Assembly (NCBI RefSeq): GCF_014646675.1
Contig: NZ_BMNS01000007.1
Span: 62,001 to 126,000 of the forward strand
DNA: 64,000 nt
Reading direction: 5' to 3'
Origin: Lutibacter litoralis
GTDB taxonomy: Bacteria > Bacteroidota > Bacteroidia > Flavobacteriales > Flavobacteriaceae
The translations under genes and the position numbers were made by a program. Every line of letters starts with the position of its first letter. Within the stretch, counting starts at the first letter, position 1. Below the pieces are notes generated by a model. The model made no database searches, had not been told where the DNA came from, and worked only from the letters and a program-made list of their open reading frames with translations. Below are positions 47,166-55,791 of this stretch, piece after piece.

Positions 47166-48509
47166 ATGATAGATAATATACTTTTAGAAAAATTAAAGAC
47201 TAATTTTAGTCAAGCATTTTGGTTTATTAAAACCAATAAAGTTAGAACTTTTTTAACAGGCTTAGGTATTATTTTTGGAGTTGCCTCTGTAATAACAATG
47301 TTGGCTATTGGAAATGGTGCTGAAAAAGAAATTTTAGCACAGCTAGAACTAGTAGGTGTAAATAATATTGTTATTACGCCAATTATAGATGATGGCACTA
47401 CTGAAATCGATGAAAATGAAGGTGATAAAAATGATAGAAAACGGTTTTCAAAAGGTCTTGATGTTTTGGACGCTAATAGTATAAAAGAAAACATACCGAG
47501 TGTGAAACTTGTGAGTTCAGAAATTATTTTAGACACCTATATTATTAATAACGGAAAACAAAATGCTGTTAAATTAGTTGGTGTTTCCAATTCTTTTTTT
47601 GAAGCTTCAAATATCCATATAGAAAACGGGAATAACTTTTCGGATTACCAACACATAAATTCTTTACCAGTTTGCATTATTGGTAAAAAAGTGGAAAAAA
47701 AATTATTTACAGGAGAAAGCGCATTAGGTAAACACGTTAAAGTAAAAGATGTTTGGCTTCAAGTTGTTGGGGTTATAGAAGAGAAACTAATTTCGGAAAA
47801 AGCACAAGAAAATTTAGGTATAAGAGATTTAAACCAAGATGTGTATGTACCTATTAAAACCTTTTTAGTACGTTATAATAACCGTAAAAAAAATACTAAC
47901 ATTGGAAGGTATGGAGGAAACCAAGGCGGACCTAATGGAAGTAATCTTAGAGGTAATTATCATCAAATTGATAAATTAATTGTACAAGTTACCAATTCTA
48001 ACGAACTTAAATCAACAGCAGAGGTTTTAAGTAAAATGCTACAACGAAGACATAACGATCAATTGGATTTTGAAATATCAATTCCAATTCAACTTCTAAA
48101 ACAGCAACAAAAAACAAAACAGATATTTAATATTGTATTAAGCTTAATTGCGGGTATTTCATTACTTATTGGTGGTATTGGTATTATGAATATTATGTTA
48201 GCCTCTGTATTAGAACGCACCAAAGAAATAGGAATTATGCGTGCCATTGGAGCTACAGAAGGCGATGTAATTTTACAGTTTTTATCCGAATCTGTACTAA
48301 TTAGTGTAGGTGGAGGAGTTATAGGAATAATTATAGGGGTTTTAGGAGCATACATAATTGAAATAGTTTCTGGAATTGAAACTATAATAACCCTAAGTTC
48401 AATAGCATTATCCTTTTTTATTGCAGTTTCCGTTGGATTAATTTTTGGGATTTTTCCTGCAAAAGCAGCTACTAAAAAAAGACCTATTGAAGCTTTAAGA
48501 TCTGAATAA
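47166..48509 (+). CDS. MacB-like FtsX-family ABC permease without ATPase domain
   Basis: A 447-residue permease of the MacB/FtsX type. One helix at about 25-47 (FLTGLGIIFGVASVITMLAIG), a large periplasmic MacB_PCD-like domain (about 50-310) and three C-terminal helices between about 320 and 440, including GGIGIMNIMLASVLERTKEIGIMRAIGA, match the family. There is no Walker A or ABC signature, so the nucleotide-binding subunit must be separate, and no ATPase gene is found in this operon. Substrate unknown; family members export macrolides, lipoproteins or peptides. Confidence 0.88.
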   Translation: MIDNILLEKLKTNFSQAFWFIKTNKVRTFLTGLGIIFGVASVITMLAIGNGAEKEILAQLELVGVNNIVITPIIDDGTTEIDENEGDKNDRKRFSKGLDVLDANSIKENIPSVKLVSSEIILDTYIINNGKQNAVKLVGVSNSFFEASNIHIENGNNFSDYQHINSLPVCIIGKKVEKKLFTGESALGKHVKVKDVWLQVVGVIEEKLISEKAQENLGIRDLNQDVYVPIKTFLVRYNNRKKNTNIGRYGGNQGGPNGSNLRGNYHQIDKLIVQVTNSNELKSTAEVLSKMLQRRHNDQLDFEISIPIQLLKQQQKTKQIFNIVLSLIAGISLLIGGIGIMNIMLASVLERTKEIGIMRAIGATEGDVILQFLSESVLISVGGGVIGIIIGVLGAYIIEIVSGIETIITLSSIALSFFIAVSVGLIFGIFPAKAATKKRPIEALRSE

Positions 48510-48515
48510 AAAAAT

Positions 48516-49979
48516 ATGAAAAAAATAATTCTCTTCATAATTATTGGCCTGTTTTCAATAATTACATTTTCTCAATCAAAAAAAATAACGCTTGCCGATG
48601 CTATTACTATAGCACAAAAAAAGTCGCCAGAATACAAAACCAATTTAAATAGAAATCAGGCAAGTTATTGGCGTTTTAGAAACTACAAAGCACGTTTTTT
48701 GCCACAACTGAGATTGGATGCGACATTGCCAGAATTTAGTAATTCTACCAGAAGACAAACCAACGATGCTGGACAAGATGTTTTTGTGAATCAAAATCAA
48801 CTATTATTAGCTGCAGGTTTGTCGGTATCTCAAAATGTTGCTTTTACAGGTGGTACTTTTTCACTTTATTCTAATTTAGAAAAAGTAGATCTTTATGGCA
48901 ATAATAATATTACAAATTATTCTGTGGTGCCATTTTCTATTCGATACCGTCAAAATTCACTTTTCTACAATAGATTTAAATGGGATAAACAAATAGAACC
49001 TTTAATTTACGAAGAGTCTAAAAGAGATTTTATCGAGAACATGGAACAAATTTCGATAACAACTTGCAGGCGGTATTTTAGATTATTAAAAGCTCAAATA
49101 CAGTTAAAATTCTCTGAAAAAAATGTATCAAATAAAGATACGTTATACCAAATTTCACAAGGTCGTTTTAAAAATGGTAAAATTGCTGAGAACGAATTAT
49201 TACAAATGGAATTATCACTTTTAAATTCTAAAAATCAGGTAACTACAAATACCATAGAGCTAAAGCGATCATCTCAAGAAATTACACGTTATTTAGAACT
49301 AGAGAATGAAAATTTAGAATTAAGAGTTCCAGATGAGTTAGCACTGTTTAATGTGGATGTAAAAAAAGCTATTGAAGAAGCACAGTCTAACAGAAAAGCA
49401 GTTATTGAATTTAGAAGAAAAAGACTGCAAGCAGAAAGTGAATTAGCTAGAGCTAAGGGAAGTAACAAGCTAGAAATGAGTCTTATTGCTAATTTGGGAA
49501 TTTCGCAAAACGATAATGATTTTAATAATTTATTTAACAATTATAACAAGCAACAATTTGTATCCTTAAATTTAGGGATTCCTATTTTTGATTGGGGAGT
49601 TTCTAAATCTGAACGTAAAATGGCAGAAGCCAATTTAGATTTAACAAACAATAATATAGAACAAGATAAACAAGCTTTTGAACAGGAAATATATTTACAC
49701 GTATTAAATTGGTCGAGCAAAAGAGATTTTTTAACAACTTCACAAAAAGCAAAAGAAATAGCCGATAAAAGTTACGAAATAACTAAAAAAAGGTATTTTC
49801 TTGGAAAAGTAACTATTACAGATTTAAATATAAGTCAAGAGAAAAAAGATCAAGCTATGGTGCGGTATTTAAATTCTTTACAAGATTTTTGGATTGATTA
49901 CTACGTATTAAGGCAACTTACACTTTACGATTTTATAAATGATAAAAAAATAGAAGTTGAAGATATTCTTTATAATTAA
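48516..49979 (+). CDS. TolC-family outer-membrane efflux channel
   Basis: A 487-residue outer-membrane factor with a signal peptide (about 1-19, ending TFSQ) and two long helical repeats, typical of TolC. Coiled segments such as IEEAQSNRKAVIEFRRKRLQ and the LGIPIFDWGVSKSERKMAEANL block are characteristic. It starts 6 bp after the permease gene and completes a tripartite export system. A perfect inverted repeat after its stop probably terminates both this operon and the converging hyp genes. Confidence 0.88.
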   Translation: MKKIILFIIIGLFSIITFSQSKKITLADAITIAQKKSPEYKTNLNRNQASYWRFRNYKARFLPQLRLDATLPEFSNSTRRQTNDAGQDVFVNQNQLLLAAGLSVSQNVAFTGGTFSLYSNLEKVDLYGNNNITNYSVVPFSIRYRQNSLFYNRFKWDKQIEPLIYEESKRDFIENMEQISITTCRRYFRLLKAQIQLKFSEKNVSNKDTLYQISQGRFKNGKIAENELLQMELSLLNSKNQVTTNTIELKRSSQEITRYLELENENLELRVPDELALFNVDVKKAIEEAQSNRKAVIEFRRKRLQAESELARAKGSNKLEMSLIANLGISQNDNDFNNLFNNYNKQQFVSLNLGIPIFDWGVSKSERKMAEANLDLTNNNIEQDKQAFEQEIYLHVLNWSSKRDFLTTSQKAKEIADKSYEITKKRYFLGKVTITDLNISQEKKDQAMVRYLNSLQDFWIDYYVLRQLTLYDFINDKKIEVEDILYN

Positions 49980-49989
49980 AACTTATAAC

Positions 49990-50023
49990 AAACCTAACAG
50001 GTTTTTAAAAACCTGTTAGGTTT
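49990..50023. terminator. Bidirectional terminator / 17-bp perfect inverted repeat
   Basis: AAACCTAACAGGTTTTT is followed directly by its exact reverse complement with no spacer. A-runs and T-runs on both sides allow termination from the export operon on the plus strand and the hydrogenase operon on the minus strand. The AACCTGTTAGGTTT core is, to my knowledge, a frequent flavobacterial intergenic sequence. Confidence 0.75.
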
Positions 50024-50048
50024 AAAATTTCCCTTTGGGATTAGTGGA

Positions 50049-51074
50049 TCAACAAATTCTAGGTAATTGCTCTCCAACTAGCGGACTCACAATTCGTTTT
50101 CCTCCAATTAAACTTTCCATTACAACTTTTTTCGGGTGTTCATTAGTAAATTCTCCAATTACAGCGGTGTTTTTTCCTTTTTTATGAGTTCTCATTAGTT
50201 CCAAAACCTCATTTTCTATCTTTGGATCAACAACTACCAAAAATACACCTTCATTTGCAACATACATTGGATCCAACCCTAACATTTCACAGGCTGCAGC
50301 AACTTGTTTTTCTACAGGAATAGCTGTCTCTTTTAAATAGACCCCTTTATTTATATCGTTGGCAATTTCGTGTAAAACAGTTCCTAAACCACCACGAGTG
50401 GGATCTCTAAAAAGCTTTATTTTTTTGCCAAATGTATCTAATAAATCATTTACTAAAAAGTTTAAATTGGTTGAATCACTTTCTATGGTAGATTCAAATT
50501 CTAATCCTTCGCGTTCACTCATAATCGCCATTCCGTGTTGCGCAATAAATCCATTCACTAAAATTTTATCACCTTCCTTTATATTATGAACTGATATATT
50601 TGCCATCGGATGCATTTCACCAAAACCTGTAGTATTTACAAATATTTTGTCTCCTTTTCCACGTTCAACAACTTTGGTGTCTCCAGTAATGATTAGAACT
50701 CCACTTTCATCAGCAGCTTTTTTTATAGATTGTACAATCTCTATAAACTCTGAAACTTTTAGCCCCTCTTCAATAATAAAAGCCAATGATAAGTACTTTG
50801 GAATTGCACCACACATTGCAACATCATTTACCGTTCCATGTACTGCTAATTCTCCAATATTTCCGCCTTTAAAAAATATTGGTGTAATTACAAAACTATC
50901 GGTTGAAATTGCTATTTCGCCTTCAAATTTAACAATGGAACCATCATGTTTTTGATCTAAATAAGGATTGCTAAACGTTTTAAAAATTATCTTGTCAAGC
51001 AAATTTCTAGTTAGTTCTCCGCCACTTCCGTGCCCCAAATTAATAGTTTCAAAGCCTATATTTTCTATGTTCAT
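50049..51074 (-). CDS. hypE: Hydrogenase maturation protein HypE
   Basis: A 341-residue protein that, with HypF, makes the cyanide ligands of the [NiFe] site. It converts a carbamoyl group on its C-terminal cysteine to thiocyanate. The sequence ends in PRIC, the required C-terminal motif, and starts with the GHGSGGELTRNLLD segment of the PurM-like ATP-binding fold. It is the last gene of the hydrogenase operon; hypD overlaps or abuts it (1-bp gap). The complete set HypA-F is present in the window. Confidence 0.95.
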   Translation of the reverse strand: MNIENIGFETINLGHGSGGELTRNLLDKIIFKTFSNPYLDQKHDGSIVKFEGEIAISTDSFVITPIFFKGGNIGELAVHGTVNDVAMCGAIPKYLSLAFIIEEGLKVSEFIEIVQSIKKAADESGVLIITGDTKVVERGKGDKIFVNTTGFGEMHPMANISVHNIKEGDKILVNGFIAQHGMAIMSEREGLEFESTIESDSTNLNFLVNDLLDTFGKKIKLFRDPTRGGLGTVLHEIANDINKGVYLKETAIPVEKQVAAACEMLGLDPMYVANEGVFLVVVDPKIENEVLELMRTHKKGKNTAVIGEFTNEHPKKVVMESLIGGKRIVSPLVGEQLPRIC

Positions 51075-51075
51075 T

Positions 51076-52167
51076 TTAGTCGATTAAATTAGTTGAAAAA
51101 TGATAATATGCTGCACAAGCACCTTCAGAAGACACCATTGGAGCGCCTAACGGGTTAGATGGTTTGCAAGTTTTTCCAAATTGATCGCATTGATTCGGTT
51201 TTTTAATTCCTCTTAAAATTTCACCAGCAATACAGTTTGGATTTTCAGGAACTTTTATAGTACTAATATTAAACTTTACTTCAGCATCGTATTTTCGATA
51301 CGCTTCTTTTATTACATAACCACTATTTGAAATTTCACCAATACCTCTCCATTCTCTATTTCCAATTTTAAAAATTGTATTTATAACGTTAATTGCTGCT
51401 TTATTGCCCTCTTCTTTAACAATGCGCGAGTATTGATTGGCTAATTCATACCTTCCTGCTTCTAATTGTTTTACAGCAATGTAAATTCCTTGTACTAAAT
51501 CTAATGGTTCAAAACCGGTGATTACAATTGGAATTTTATATTTTGAAACCAGGGGGTAATAATCTTTTATTCCCATAATTGCACATACATGACCAGCACC
51601 TAAAAAGGCGTTAATTGTACAAAATTTATCATCTAAAATGGCTTCCATTGCTGGAGGAACTAATACATGAGAAGCTAAAATGGAGTAATTAGAAATTCCC
51701 TCTTTTTCGGCGTGTAAAACAGATAAAGCATTTGCGGGAGCAGTAGTTTCAAAACCAACCGCAAAAAACACCACTTCTTTGTCTGGATTATTTTTTGCTA
51801 TTGAAACAGCTTCAATAGGTGAATATAAAATACGTAAATCGCCACCCGATGCTTTGGTTTCTAATAAGCTTTTTTTACTTCCAGGTACGCGAATCATATC
51901 GCCAAATGAACACACAATAACACCTTGCTCTAATAGTTCAATTGCTTTGTCAATTAAGTTTAATGGAGTCACACAAACAGGGCAACCAGGACCGTGAATC
52001 ATTCTTATTTTCTCGGGTAATAATTCTAGAATTCCGTTTTTAACTAGGCTATGTGTTTGACCACCACAAATCTCCATAATATTCCATTCACGAGTAGTTA
52101 TTTTGTGAATTTCATCTAAAACCTTTTTAGTTTCTGCTAAATTTCTATACTCACTTAAATACTTCAT
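51076..52167 (-). CDS. hypD: Hydrogenase maturation protein HypD
   Basis: A 363-residue scaffold that, with HypC, carries the Fe(CN)2CO precursor. The typical motifs are present: CGGQTHSLVKNG near the N-terminus, GPGCPVCVTP, and the C-terminal iron-sulfur cysteines (CIAGEILRG, CDQFGKTCKPSNPLG, SEGACAAYY). Length fits the family. The start codon overlaps the hypF stop by 4 nt, implying translational coupling. Confidence 0.95.
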   Translation of the reverse strand: MKYLSEYRNLAETKKVLDEIHKITTREWNIMEICGGQTHSLVKNGILELLPEKIRMIHGPGCPVCVTPLNLIDKAIELLEQGVIVCSFGDMIRVPGSKKSLLETKASGGDLRILYSPIEAVSIAKNNPDKEVVFFAVGFETTAPANALSVLHAEKEGISNYSILASHVLVPPAMEAILDDKFCTINAFLGAGHVCAIMGIKDYYPLVSKYKIPIVITGFEPLDLVQGIYIAVKQLEAGRYELANQYSRIVKEEGNKAAINVINTIFKIGNREWRGIGEISNSGYVIKEAYRKYDAEVKFNISTIKVPENPNCIAGEILRGIKKPNQCDQFGKTCKPSNPLGAPMVSSEGACAAYYHFSTNLID

Positions 52168-54419
52168 TTATGGATGTTTAAATAATACATTAATTGCCCA
52201 AAGGAACTATTTTCATCATTAGGCGATAAATCTTTATGAAAGTACAATTTTATTTCTTTTGAGGCTAATTCTATAAGCATATCAACCAAGGTTGTATTTT
52301 GAAAAACACCGCCACTTAAAGCTATTTTATTAAAACCTTTTTCTTTTGAAAAGTTTAAAATATGAGTAGCCAAAGTAAATAAAAAGTTGGAAATTATTTG
52401 CGTTCTATCAATACCTTCTTCAACATCTTTATAGATGTTTTTTATAATCTCTTTTGCTGAAAATCCTAATGAATTTAATTGGCAATAAGTTTTACACGTT
52501 TTTAAATTGTAATTTAATATTGAGTTCTCCAATAAAATGGCAGCTTCGCCTTCATACGTATTAAAATCTGTAATATTTAATAAGGAAGCAACTGCATCAA
52601 ACAACCTTCCTATTGAAGAAGTTTTTAACTTATTTTGAGATTTTAAATAACTATAATTGTTTAACTCATTTGAAGTGAATTTTTGCTTTAAAATCTTATT
52701 CATTTCCTCTGAAGCCAATGAAAATAGGGACAAACGTGGCTCTTTGGACATTTTATCTCCTAACAACCAATCAAAGTTATCAACTTGGCCAATGCGCTCT
52801 ATTTTATTGTTTTGATAACTAAAAAACTCTCCTCCCCAAATGTTTGAATCATCACCGAAGCCTGTTCCGTCAAAAACAACACCTAGTACTTTTTTATCAA
52901 ATAAATTATGCTCTCCTAGAACAGCTGTAAAATGTGATTTATGATGTTGAATCTCAATTAATTCTGAAGTTGTTTTTTTAGCTAATTCTTTTCCAAACTG
53001 GGTGCTTTGATATGTAGGATGTTTATCAACCAAAATAATTTCTGGTTGCTGTTCAAAAAGCTGTATAAAATTTTCTGTAACCTCTGTAAATCGTTTATAA
53101 ACATCAAAATTATCGAGATTACCTAAATACTGACTTATATATAAATTTGAATTTGGATAAAACGCAATGGTACTTTTTAAATGAGCTCCCATTGCCAAAA
53201 TTTTCTGTTCAGAATTAATTGAAGTTTCTAAATAATTTGGAGCATACCCACGTGAGCGTCTGAACAATACTTTTTGTTGAAATTTAGTACTGAATTTTAC
53301 GACAGAATCATCTTGTGGGTGTTCAATTTTTAAATTGTGTTGTAAAAAATAATCTGCTATATTCTCTAATTTTTTAAGAGCATCTGCATTTGTGTTAATA
53401 ATTGGAGAGCCATGAATATTTCCACTAGTTGCAACAATTGGAAAACTTAATTCATTAGCTAATAATTTTAAAATACCTGTATAAGGCAACATAATTCCAA
53501 GCTGATTTAGACCAGGAGCAACTTCTTTTAAAGCAATTTTTCCATTGTAATTTTCTAATGAAACGATATTAATTGGTAACTCAGCAGAAGTTAAGGATTT
53601 TAATTGATTTTCATTTAAAATTACTTCTTTCTGAAGTACTTCTAAAGACGGATATAGTACAGCAAAAGGTTTATGTGGTCGATGTTTTTTGTCTCTTAGT
53701 TTTTGAATAACTTTTGGGTCTTCGGCATTACAACATAACAAATAACCACTTGTGTTTTTTATGGCAATTATATTTCCTTCTGAAAGTAAAATAGCTATTT
53801 TTTTAAAAAGATTAGATTGCTCAATTACTATGGTTTTGCCTAAATTATTAATCAATTTTAGTTGAATTCCACACGCTGAACAAGTATTAGTTTGCGAATG
53901 AAATCGTCTATCTGGAGGTGAGTTATATTCTTTTTCGCATTTGGGACACATTGGAAATTTAGCTATACTTGTGTTGTTTCTTTCAAAAGGAAAAGTTTGC
54001 GTAATTGCCCAACGCGGACCGCAATTTACACAGGTTGTAAAAGGGTAATTATAACGTCTGTTTTCAGTATTTTCAACATCGTTTTTACAATTGTTGCAAA
54101 TAGCAAAATCAGGAGTTAATGGTAAGTTTAATTGTCCATTTTTAGTTGAAGGAATAATTTTAAAATAATCAAATAGTACATTCTCAATTTCTATGATTGA
54201 ACTATTTTTTATTTTTGAAATTGGCGGAGGAAATTTAATTAATTTTTGATAAAAAGTAGTAATATTTTGTGAATCTCCACTTGCAAAAATTAGTACACCA
54301 TCTTCATTGTTTGAAACGGTTCCTTTTAAATTGAATTCAAGTGCTAAATTATATACATACGGACGAAAACCTACACCTTGGACTTGACCAGAAAAGGAAA
54401 TTTTATAGGATTTTATCAT
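52164..54419 (-). CDS. hypF: Carbamoyltransferase HypF
   Basis: A 751-residue multidomain enzyme that activates carbamoyl phosphate and transfers carbamate to HypE. Domains in order: acylphosphatase (about 1-90, with GFRPYVYNLA), a double zinc-finger segment with paired CxxC motifs (CNNCKND, CVNCGPRW, CPKCEKEY, CSACG) at about 100-205, a YrdC-like nucleotide-binding domain (about 210-400), and a Kae1-like C-terminal domain with HHKSHFTAVLGEH. Length and order match canonical HypF. Confidence 0.95.
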   Translation of the reverse strand: MIKSYKISFSGQVQGVGFRPYVYNLALEFNLKGTVSNNEDGVLIFASGDSQNITTFYQKLIKFPPPISKIKNSSIIEIENVLFDYFKIIPSTKNGQLNLPLTPDFAICNNCKNDVENTENRRYNYPFTTCVNCGPRWAITQTFPFERNNTSIAKFPMCPKCEKEYNSPPDRRFHSQTNTCSACGIQLKLINNLGKTIVIEQSNLFKKIAILLSEGNIIAIKNTSGYLLCCNAEDPKVIQKLRDKKHRPHKPFAVLYPSLEVLQKEVILNENQLKSLTSAELPINIVSLENYNGKIALKEVAPGLNQLGIMLPYTGILKLLANELSFPIVATSGNIHGSPIINTNADALKKLENIADYFLQHNLKIEHPQDDSVVKFSTKFQQKVLFRRSRGYAPNYLETSINSEQKILAMGAHLKSTIAFYPNSNLYISQYLGNLDNFDVYKRFTEVTENFIQLFEQQPEIILVDKHPTYQSTQFGKELAKKTTSELIEIQHHKSHFTAVLGEHNLFDKKVLGVVFDGTGFGDDSNIWGGEFFSYQNNKIERIGQVDNFDWLLGDKMSKEPRLSLFSLASEEMNKILKQKFTSNELNNYSYLKSQNKLKTSSIGRLFDAVASLLNITDFNTYEGEAAILLENSILNYNLKTCKTYCQLNSLGFSAKEIIKNIYKDVEEGIDRTQIISNFLFTLATHILNFSKEKGFNKIALSGGVFQNTTLVDMLIELASKEIKLYFHKDLSPNDENSSFGQLMYYLNIHK

Positions 54420-54451
54420 TCAATTTAAAGGATAAAAATTAGACTATAAAT

Positions 54452-54985
54452 TTACGATTTTTTTAGGTGAAGTTCTTCAGAATGGCTTAAAATATTATCA
54501 ATAATTTTAGGGATTATTGCTTTAACTTTATCATTTAATTCTACAGTCATTGGATTCAATTCTTCAATAGAAACTGTAAATAAATGAATATCAGGGATTT
54601 TTTCCATAAGATAAACCGCTTCAATCATGTCTTTTAATCCAACATCATGAACACTTAATGCTGATGGGAAATCTGAGGCGAATTTCGGGCGAATTAATGA
54701 AATAGTTCCTGCGGGTTTTCCATCCATAGTAGCATCAATAAAAATTACTGTAGAATATGCTTCAAAACAATTTAACAGTAAAAAGCCACCTGTTCCACCA
54801 TCTAAAATATCAATGTAATCAGGTACTATATTTTTAGACATTTCTTGAATCACATGAACGCCAATTCCTTCATCTCCCATTAAATAATTTCCAACGCCCA
54901 TTATTAAAATACTATTGGTTTTATCTTTCTCGAAAAAATAGGAATCACTACTAATAGCAATGGGTGTTCTTTCTTTTATTTTCAT
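54452..54985 (-). CDS. hyaD: Hydrogenase maturation endopeptidase (HyaD/HupD type)
   Basis: A 177-residue M52-type protease that removes the C-terminal tail of the hydrogenase large subunit after nickel insertion. MGVGNYLMGDEGIGVHV has the nickel-sensing Glu, followed by DGGTGG and a histidine in LSVHDVGLKDMIEA. It lies 32 bp upstream of hypF. The first in-frame ATG gives about 25 extra residues before the fold; a start at the internal MGVGN methionine would be too short. It follows a strong hairpin after hyaC. Confidence 0.92.
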   Translation of the reverse strand: MKIKERTPIAISSDSYFFEKDKTNSILIMGVGNYLMGDEGIGVHVIQEMSKNIVPDYIDILDGGTGGFLLLNCFEAYSTVIFIDATMDGKPAGTISLIRPKFASDFPSALSVHDVGLKDMIEAVYLMEKIPDIHLFTVSIEELNPMTVELNDKVKAIIPKIIDNILSHSEELHLKKS

Positions 54986-55003
54986 TTTTTAAAATTTAAA
55001 AAA

Positions 55004-55044
55004 TAAATTCATCCTATTTAAAATGCAGTGACAGGATGAATTTA
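55004..55044 (-). terminator. Hairpin inside the hydrogenase operon, between hyaC and hyaD
   Basis: TAAATTCATCCT and AGGATGAATTTA form a perfect 12-bp stem around a 17-nt loop. On the minus strand it is followed by TTTTTTAAA. It may partially terminate transcription or protect the structural mRNA, lowering the ratio of maturation to structural products. Confidence 0.55.
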
Positions 55045-55064
55045 TTAATGTCTTTGTGGTCTTA

Positions 55065-55781
55065 TTATTCTTCGTTTTCTTTTTTAATAGCCTTTTTTAC
55101 TCTATCTTCTCGAACAAATTTATAGCCTCCAAACATAGAAGAAACCTCTCCACGACCTTCTAACCAATCATGGTAAAAAACCAAATAAACGTGTACTATA
55201 CTAAATAATATAAATATCCAAGTTGAAATATGATGAATTGTTCGTGTTACAAAATCACCGCCCAATAATGGGCTTACCCAATCAAAAAGTTTTGGGAGCC
55301 ACCAACCAGATGTATCAGCGTATAGAGCAAATCCTGTAAAAACTTGAATAAGCGCTATAAAAAATAAGGCTAAATATGATAATGTTGCTACACTATTATG
55401 TCCAATACTTATATTTTTTACATCAGGGTGATCTTCGTTTAAAAGCATAATATCAATTTTTAACACATGCCAAAAATTGTTCCATGTTTTTTTGCTAAAT
55501 GGCCAAAAAGCTCTCCAACTAGCGTATTTGTTTCCCACAATAGACCAATATAATCTAAAAATCATATTGAAAAAGAAAATATAAGCTGCACCAAAATGAA
55601 TAAATCTTACAATTCCAAAAGAATGTAAATTTGTTGCTTCGGCACTTGACTGTAAAGCTGGTGGATTGGCAATTATAAACCCTGTAATTGCAAGAATTGT
55701 AATTGTTAGCACATTTAACCAATGGAAAAACCGAACTGGTAATTCCCAAACCATGACTCGTTTAAAGTTTTTAGTTTCCAT
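55065..55781 (-). CDS. hyaC: Ni/Fe-hydrogenase b-type cytochrome subunit
   Basis: A 238-residue di-heme cytochrome b anchor that passes electrons from the hydrogenase small subunit to quinone. Four hydrophobic segments (around 20-40, 60-80, 125-150 and 180-205) contain the expected histidines (RFFHWLNVLTI, FIHFGAAYIFF, TIHHISTWIFILFSIVHVYLVFYHDW). It follows hyaB by 10 bp. Its presence indicates an energy-conserving, respiratory uptake hydrogenase. Confidence 0.93.
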   Translation of the reverse strand: METKNFKRVMVWELPVRFFHWLNVLTITILAITGFIIANPPALQSSAEATNLHSFGIVRFIHFGAAYIFFFNMIFRLYWSIVGNKYASWRAFWPFSKKTWNNFWHVLKIDIMLLNEDHPDVKNISIGHNSVATLSYLALFFIALIQVFTGFALYADTSGWWLPKLFDWVSPLLGGDFVTRTIHHISTWIFILFSIVHVYLVFYHDWLEGRGEVSSMFGGYKFVREDRVKKAIKKENEE

Positions 55782-55791
55782 AATTTAAATT

